Positions 59,180-64,000 of a stretch of 64,000 nt of DNA are shown piece by piece. The stretch spans positions 4,431,001 through 4,495,000 of the forward strand of contig NZ_CP132336.1 in NCBI RefSeq assembly GCF_030758315.1, in the 5' to 3' direction. Under the pieces are notes generated by a model. It was not told the origin of the DNA. It saw only the letters and a program-made list of their open reading frames with translations, and ran no database searches. Source of the stretch: Pararhizobium sp. IMCC3301 (GTDB taxonomy: Bacteria; Pseudomonadota; Alphaproteobacteria; Rhizobiales; GCA-2746425). Made by a program: the position numbers and the translations under genes. The stretch's first letter is position 1, and each line of letters begins with the position of its first letter.

Positions 59180-59182
59180 GCC

Positions 59183-59749
59183 ATGAGTGGCGCGTCAGAC
59201 ACGCTGTGCGACCGCCTTCTGGAGGAGTTGCGCCCCGGTCTTGCCCCATCCGTCCTGGCGCAGATTGCGCCATTGACCGAAGTGCTGGCGAAAGCGCGGC
59301 GCATCGCCTGCTTCGGAGTGGGGCGTGAGGGATTGATGATGAAGGCACTGACCATGCGGTTGTTTCATCTGGGTCTCGAGGCGCATGTGGTCGGCGACAT
59401 GACCACACCACCCATCGCAACCGGGGATGTTTTATTTGTCAGCGCCGGGCCGGGTGATTTTGGCACCGTTGCAGCGCTGTGCAATGTCGCACGCGCGGCC
59501 GGTGCGCAGGTGATCTGCATTACTGCAACGCGCGATGGTCCCGTGCCCGCCATGGCCGATCTGATCGTGCATCTGCCAGCCCAGACCATGGCCTCGGATC
59601 AGGGTCCGGCGGCCAGCTCCGTTCTGCCGATGGGCTCGCTGTATGAGGTGCTGATGGTCCTGTTTTTCGAACTTCTTGTTCTCGACCTGCGAGGCCGGTT
59701 GAGCATTGCTCCCGAAGCCATGCGCGCACGTCACACAAATTTGGAATAG
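59183..59749 (+). CDS. SIS-domain sugar-phosphate isomerase-like protein (hexuloisomerase type)
   Basis: A 188-residue single SIS-domain protein: CFGVGREGLMMKALTMRLFH near the start, TTPPIATGDVLFVSAGPGDF, and the SVLPMGSLYEVLMVLFFELL C-terminal helix, as in 6-phospho-3-hexuloisomerases. Such proteins interconvert ketohexose and aldose phosphates. It lies 3 bases after the dehydrogenase and 3 bases before an SDR, so it is firmly part of the polyol operon. The precise reaction here is not known, as no partner hexulose-phosphate synthase or kinase is present. Confidence 0.85.
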   Translation: MSGASDTLCDRLLEELRPGLAPSVLAQIAPLTEVLAKARRIACFGVGREGLMMKALTMRLFHLGLEAHVVGDMTTPPIATGDVLFVSAGPGDFGTVAALCNVARAAGAQVICITATRDGPVPAMADLIVHLPAQTMASDQGPAASSVLPMGSLYEVLMVLFFELLVLDLRGRLSIAPEAMRARHTNLE

Positions 59750-59752
59750 ATC

Positions 59753-60526
59753 ATGTCCGATTGGGAAAACCGCTTTCGCCTCTCCGGTCGCACAGCACTT
59801 GTCACCGGCGCGTCCTCGGGCATCGGCTATGCGATTGCCGAGGTTTTTGCCGATGCCGGTGCCGATATCATCGGCCATGGTCGATCGACAGAAAGGTTGG
59901 CCGATCTTGGGCGCGTCGTCATGGCAAAAGGCCGCAAGTTCACTGCCATCACGGGCGATCTGGCGTCCAGCGAGCAAACCGCCGCCATCGCGGCCGAGGC
60001 GCTGGCCGCAGCGGGAGGCAGGATTGACATTCTGGTCAATTCCGCAGGGATTGCTGTCACCGGTCCGGTAGTGGATTTCGCCGTCGAGGACTGGACCCGG
60101 ACCTTGGCCGTGAACCTGACCGCGCCCTTCATCCTGTCCAGGGCGTTGCTGCCGGGGATGATGGCGCGGCGCATGGGCAAGATCATCAACATCTCGTCCC
60201 AGACAGGGGTCATCGCACTTGAGGATCACGCGGCATATGCCTCCTCCAAGGGCGGGCTGAACGCGCTGACAAAATCCCTGATGGTCGAGGCCGCCCCCCA
60301 TAATGTGCAGGTCAACGCGATTTGTCCCACGGTTGTGCTGACAAAGATGGGCAAACAGCTTTGGTCGCCGCCGGAGAAAAAAGACCCTTTCATTGCGCGC
60401 ACCCCCTTGGGCCGGTTCGGTGAGCCGGTGGAAATTGCTGACATGGCGCTTTATCTCGCCTCGCCTGCATCCGACCTCGTCAACGGGGCGATCATGATGA
60501 TCGAGGGCGGCTATTCCAGTATCTGA
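59753..60526 (+). CDS. Short-chain dehydrogenase (gluconate 5-dehydrogenase-like)
   Basis: A 257-residue SDR with [16 protein letters not shown] serine and YASSK catalytic residues. The opening [20 protein letters not shown] and the closing [15 protein letters not shown] resemble gluconate 5-dehydrogenases and related sugar-alcohol SDRs. It is tightly packed between the SIS and ribitol dehydrogenase genes and probably oxidises another polyol or keto-sugar of the same pathway. Confidence 0.87.
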   Translation: MSDWENRFRLSGRTALVTGASSGIGYAIAEVFADAGADIIGHGRSTERLADLGRVVMAKGRKFTAITGDLASSEQTAAIAAEALAAAGGRIDILVNSAGIAVTGPVVDFAVEDWTRTLAVNLTAPFILSRALLPGMMARRMGKIINISSQTGVIALEDHAAYASSKGGLNALTKSLMVEAAPHNVQVNAICPTVVLTKMGKQLWSPPEKKDPFIARTPLGRFGEPVEIADMALYLASPASDLVNGAIMMIEGGYSSI

Positions 60527-60548
60527 GCAAGGTTTTGAGGAGAACGCC

Positions 60549-61274
60549 ATGAACACTCTCGAAGGAAAGGTCGTGGCCATCACCGGCGGGGCATCGGGCA
60601 TCGGGCTGGCTTGCGCGCGGCACTGTCTGGCAGCTGGCGCACAGGTTGCGCTGGTGGACCGCGACGAGGCGGCGCTGCGGCAAGTCTGCGCCGATCTGGG
60701 GGCAGGTGCGCATCCCATTGTGACCGATCTGCTTGTCCCCGATAGCGTAGCCCGGATGCTGCCGCAGATCCTTGCAGCGGCAGGCAGGCTTGATGTGTTT
60801 CATGCCAATGCTGGCGCCTATGTGGGCGGCGATATTCTTGATGGGGACCCGGATCAGTGGGATATGGTCCTGAACCTCAATATCAATGCGACCTTCCGGT
60901 CGGTCCATGCGGTGCTGCCCCATCTGGCGGCGCAGAAATCCGGCGATGTGATCCTGACGAGCTCTGTCGCCGGGGTGATCCCGGTGGTGTGGGAGCCGAT
61001 CTATACCGCCTCGAAACATGCGGTGCAGGCCTTTACCCATACGGTGCGCCGCCAGATGGCAAAACATGGCGTGCGCGTCGGGGCGATCCTGCCAGGGCCT
61101 GTGGTGACGGCACTTCTGGATGACTGGCCAAAGGCCAAACTGGAGCAGGCTCTGGCAGAAGGCAGCCTGATGCAACCCGAAGAAGTCGCGGAGTGTGTCG
61201 TCTTCATGCTGACACGGCCCAAGCATGTGACAATCCGGGACCTCGTCCTGTTGCCCAACGCCGTCGATCTCTAG
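60549..61274 (+). CDS. rbtD: Ribitol 2-dehydrogenase
   Basis: A 241-residue SDR whose segments [52 protein letters not shown] and [11 protein letters not shown] follow, almost word for word, the Klebsiella ribitol 2-dehydrogenase that I know. It oxidises ribitol to D-ribulose with NAD. Cofactor motif TGGASGIG, acidic VDRDE after strand 2 (NAD preference), catalytic SS and YTASK. GAGGAGA precedes ATG 60549. It is the last gene of the polyol operon. No ribulokinase is present in the window. Confidence 0.88.
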   Translation: MNTLEGKVVAITGGASGIGLACARHCLAAGAQVALVDRDEAALRQVCADLGAGAHPIVTDLLVPDSVARMLPQILAAAGRLDVFHANAGAYVGGDILDGDPDQWDMVLNLNINATFRSVHAVLPHLAAQKSGDVILTSSVAGVIPVVWEPIYTASKHAVQAFTHTVRRQMAKHGVRVGAILPGPVVTALLDDWPKAKLEQALAEGSLMQPEEVAECVVFMLTRPKHVTIRDLVLLPNAVDL

Positions 61275-61459
61275 ATCGTCTCGTGATGACACTGAATAAT
61301 TTGACCGGATCACCGGCTCTCAAGCGGGGCAGTCAATCCACATGATCAGTCCGCAAATCCGGTCAAGACGTTGCATGCGGCAAGGCATGGCTGCCATGCC
61401 AATTGAACAGGTCTCCACAATGCCATTTGCACCTATATAGTGTGCGAAAGGATACAATC

Positions 61460-61600
61460 ATGAAAAAACCAACATTCTTCGCACAAATTTTCGCCGCTCA
61501 GCGTTTGGCAACTGCTTTTGAATCGGGCCGCACGCCTGCAGCAAGCGATCTCGATATTTTGGGCATGCCGCCCCATATGAAGGACACCTTCAGACGCTGA
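61460..61600 (+). CDS. Small conserved-looking protein of 46 residues
   Basis: AAAGGA stands 7 bases before ATG 61460. The product, MKKPTFFAQIFAAQRLATAF through DILGMPPHMKDTFRR, resembles small uncharacterised proteins frequent in Rhodobacterales and Hyphomicrobiales with an F-x-x-I-x-A-A-x-R-x-A-x-A core and a C-terminal LG motif. I know of no function. It stands alone after the polyol operon. Confidence 0.55.
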   Translation: MKKPTFFAQIFAAQRLATAFESGRTPAASDLDILGMPPHMKDTFRR

Positions 61601-61893
61601 CAGATTCACTCTGGCAGGGTAGGTTGAGCGATACCGTTTTCGCCAGCTGACTCATCGCTTCGCCGGTGCTGATGTCGAGGTAACAGCCACGCGGCTTCGC
61701 GACATCCTTGGCCAGAGACAATCCAGATCCACAGCCGGAGTTGGTCTGTTCGCCCGTTGAAAAGGGCTTGAAGCGCGCGATGAGTGTAGCTTCATCAAAG
61801 CGGGCCGATATCGGTAACGCCGATATGGGTGCTGATTTTGCTGTCGTCGGCACCATGGCCCACGGCATTGTCGACCAGGTTCACTCCGGCTTC
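61590..61893 (-). pseudogene. Frameshifted remnant of a sensor histidine kinase C-terminus
   Basis: Reading leftward, one frame gives GVNLVDNAVGHGADDSKI, the N-box of an HATPase domain, and stops after DIGPL; the next frame then gives FKPFSTGEQTNSGCGSGLSL and LDISTGE, the F- and G2-boxes of the same domain. A frameshift near 61800 and stops before 61893 break the gene, and the dimerisation and sensor parts are gone. It overlaps the end of the small gene at 61460-61600. Confidence 0.7.
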
Positions 61894-62862
61894 TCACATC
61901 AAAAACTCATGACCACGATAGGATCTTGCCGGAAACGTCACTCGTTTGACTGTTTCGGCGGGAGCTATATGCATGGCCGCCTTGCTGTGACGGGCGGTTT
62001 CCCAACTGCGCACACATCGTCTATATGCTGGTCAACGAGAACGCCAATCGTGGCGCTGCAAGGTCTCGCTGGCATAGTGGCCCTTGCGTCGGTTCTGATC
62101 CCGGCAGGCACCGGAGGGAAGCTTGTTTATGGCGGCCAACGCGTGCGCGCTGTGTGTGCTATAACTCGCCGAAACTGTTTGAAGATGCAAAATGCAAATA
62201 AATCAACACACTAAAATTTCCATTGCCCCGATGATGGATTGGATGGGACGCCCATAAAAATCAACTGGTTATTGTAGCGTGCGTGCACAATACGTGCACC
62301 AGGAAATCAATGATGATCCAGTGCAGTCAAAGCCACATGCAATGAAAAATACAATTTTCAGCATGTCGGATGTAAATGTTTTTGGAAAAGCCTGCAGTGA
62401 TGCTTACTGGAACCGACTAATCTAAGCGTATTGGTTTCAAATGCTCTGATCATTTCACCGCCCATTGAATCAGATTTGCAAATTCATTTAGGACACACCG
62501 CAGAGTTTATCCTATTTCTGTTTTTTGACATCTCTTCAAAACGACCTTGTGCAGTGGGAAACGAGAGGTCAAAGAAATCGCGTGTTTTAGGATCGCGGAT
62601 GACCTCAGCCTCAAGGCCAAATACCGGCTTAAGTCGCTCAGAGGTGAGAGTTGAATGCATTTCTAACAAATTGGTTAGTTTCCTGACAAAATGGATAGTT
62701 GCCGCTGCGCTTTAAGTTCGGCTATCGCCGAATAGAAATTTTTTACCGTTACGCTGCTGAGGCCGCATTTAACTTTTTTGAAGCTGCCAATGGTGGCAAC
62801 CAAATGGATGTGCCGTCAAAAGGCGCTCCAGGGTAACACAGACTAATTCAGGAGACACTAAC
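61894..62862. other. About 1 kb without a recognisable gene, AT-richer than its surroundings
   Basis: I see no supported gene here on either strand. The sequence becomes AT-rich from about 62200, with two GTGCAC palindromes 11 bases apart (62283-62288, 62294-62299). The short frames present lack known motifs. Together with the adjacent kinase remnant this looks like decayed DNA or the edge of an acquired segment. AGGAG at 62850-62854 serves the next gene. Confidence 0.55.
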
Positions 62863-64000
62863 TTGCGTAGAATTGTCATATTGATTGTTTCGGCACTGAT
62901 AATTGCAGGAGCATATTTAATTACATTTGGCGTCCCATCATTTTGGGGAGACCCTTCTGCGACTGAAAGTGCAGGTGATGCGCAAACGGGTAGACCTACC
63001 GGTGGCCCTGGCGGTCGTGGCGGTGCATTACAAGCGACAACGGTGAGTGTAACCCCATTGGACATGCAGCCGTATGAAAGTATCCTGCTAGCGATTGGCA
63101 GCGCCGATGCTGTGCATAGTGCCAGTGTGATCTCGAGTGTTTCGGGCGAAGTGATCGAAACCAACCTTACGGCAAATCAGGAGATTTCGGCCGGAGACGT
63201 GCTGGTTCAGCTTGACGCACGTACGGAGACATTCAATCTCGAAATTGCCCAAGCCGAACTTGACCAAGCGCGTGAAAAGGTTGAGCGATATGAGAAATTG
63301 AGCGCGGCAGGAAACTCGTCGATTGCCGATGTCTCTATATCAGAGGCGCGGGTTGAGCTGCGCCTTGCAGAGGCCAATGTTGGACTCGTCCAGATTGCGC
63401 TAGATGACCGGACAATCAGGGCTCCCATCTCCGGTAAGCTGGGTATGAGCGATATTAAAGTCGGCGATGTCTTATCGGTGGGCAGTGATGTTGTCACCAT
63501 TGATGACGCTGAACAACTGCTGGTGGTTTTCGAATTACCGGAACGCGCTGTCGGGCTGTTGGCAACAGGACAGAAGGTGCTGACAACCACGCCGACATTT
63601 GCCGGAGAGATATTCGAAGGTGAGATCATATCCTTCGATAGCCGCATCGACGACGTTACGCGTAGCGTGACTGTACATGCGCTAATTGACAATGCCGACG
63701 CTCAGCTTTGGCCGGGCATGACATTTACAGTCCGTATTGTGCAAGAGAGTGAGCCGTTGGCTTTGGTTCCCGCTACGGCAATTACTTGGTCACGCGACGG
63801 GTCGAGTATCTGGGTCAACAATGATGGCGTTGCCGAGCAGGTCGCTGCAACAATTTTGTTTCGGCGTAATGAGCAGGTTTGGATTGAGACTGATCTTGCC
63901 CCAGGTACGCTTGTGGTAACTGAAGGGGCGCAAAAACTGCGGGCCGGATCCGCCATCGCGGTGGCAGGGGCAGAAGGCGCACGGACCGGCGACAGAAAGC
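62863..64000 (+). CDS. RND efflux periplasmic adaptor (HlyD/MFP family), runs off window
   Basis: A reading frame from TTG 62863 (AGGAG 8 bases upstream) stays open to the window end, giving at least 379 residues. It begins with a membrane anchor (ILIVSALIIAGAYLITF) and a Gly-rich linker, then the lipoyl halves (SVISSVSGEVIETNLTANQE and IRAPISGKLGMSDIKVGDVL) around a coiled-coil hairpin, then beta-barrel segments. It resembles MdtA/MexE-type adaptors, so the pump gene should follow outside the window. It differs from the adaptor at 4230-5219 and its DNA is less GC-rich than most of the window. Confidence 0.88.
   Translation, partial: MRRIVILIVSALIIAGAYLITFGVPSFWGDPSATESAGDAQTGRPTGGPGGRGGALQATTVSVTPLDMQPYESILLAIGSADAVHSASVISSVSGEVIETNLTANQEISAGDVLVQLDARTETFNLEIAQAELDQAREKVERYEKLSAAGNSSIADVSISEARVELRLAEANVGLVQIALDDRTIRAPISGKLGMSDIKVGDVLSVGSDVVTIDDAEQLLVVFELPERAVGLLATGQKVLTTTPTFAGEIFEGEIISFDSRIDDVTRSVTVHALIDNADAQLWPGMTFTVRIVQESEPLALVPATAITWSRDGSSIWVNNDGVAEQVAATILFRRNEQVWIETDLAPGTLVVTEGAQKLRAGSAIAVAGAEGARTGDRK

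Noticed and set aside
61708-62214. 168-residue plus-strand frame opposite the kinase remnant
   Set aside because: The minus strand shows clear HATPase boxes in two frames; the plus-strand product shows nothing recognisable.
62431-62715. Short frames in the AT-rich gap (plus 62431-62715, minus 62484-62669)
   Set aside because: No ribosome sites and no domain patterns on either strand.

Overview
The window looks like a chromosomal stretch of a metabolically versatile, probably marine alphaproteobacterium, most plausibly of the Hyphomicrobiales/Rhodobacterales type. The grounds are the mix of TTT, TRAP and ABC solute importers, FadR/LysR/SorC/Lrp regulators, a CuNIR of the 'CAVAPV' kind, high-GC coding with many GTG/TTG starts, and tightly packed operons. 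This placement is inferred from gene content, not from a marker gene. No rRNA, tRNA, CRISPR array, insertion sequence or phage gene was seen.

Layout. 1-957: the tail of a SorC-type regulator overlapping a class II aldolase. 1016-5219: an RND efflux pump with its adaptor. 5428-22466: a catabolic island with three sulfatases lacking signal peptides, a formylglycine-generating enzyme (FGE) that would activate them, two complete tripartite tricarboxylate transporters (TctCBA), a rhamnonate-dehydratase-like enolase, a PdxA-like dehydrogenase, an alpha/beta hydrolase, and GntR and LysR regulators. It ends in the remnant of a beta-hydroxyacid dehydrogenase (22532-22642). 22920-27774: an orphan Rieske protein, an SDR, copper nitrite reductase NirK with an FNR/NNR-type box, a short periplasmic-binding-like protein and a PAP2 phosphatase. 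28048-33424: a LysR regulator, a Tat-exported flavoprotein, an unknown beta-rich protein and a diheme cytochrome c. 33516-41868: two overlapping hybrid histidine kinases, one of 1945 residues with nine tandem 92-residue HAMP-type repeats, plus a single-domain response regulator. 42242-48907: a FadR-type regulator with a clear operator, a TRAP transporter whose genes are split by an oxidoreductase and an unknown protein, and an HpcH/HpaI aldolase. 48992-51899: an Lrp regulator divergent from a homodimeric-type 2-oxoacid dehydrogenase E1. 52044-61274: a polyol ABC import and oxidation cluster that includes a ribitol dehydrogenase. 61460-64000: a small ORF, a frameshifted kinase remnant, about 1 kb of non-coding DNA and a second RND adaptor running off the edge.

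How the parts work together. The most interesting unit is the sulfatase island. All three sulfatases appear cytoplasmic, the FGE is encoded within the island, and transport is by carboxylate-type TTT importers. This suggests that small sulfated carboxylates (sulfated sugar acids or similar) are imported intact, desulfated inside the cell, then dehydrated, oxidised or hydrolysed. Shared operator-like motifs (TTCCAA..ATGGAATG and CATTTGGTATAC) tie the separate transcription units together. The actual substrate cannot be read from the sequence.
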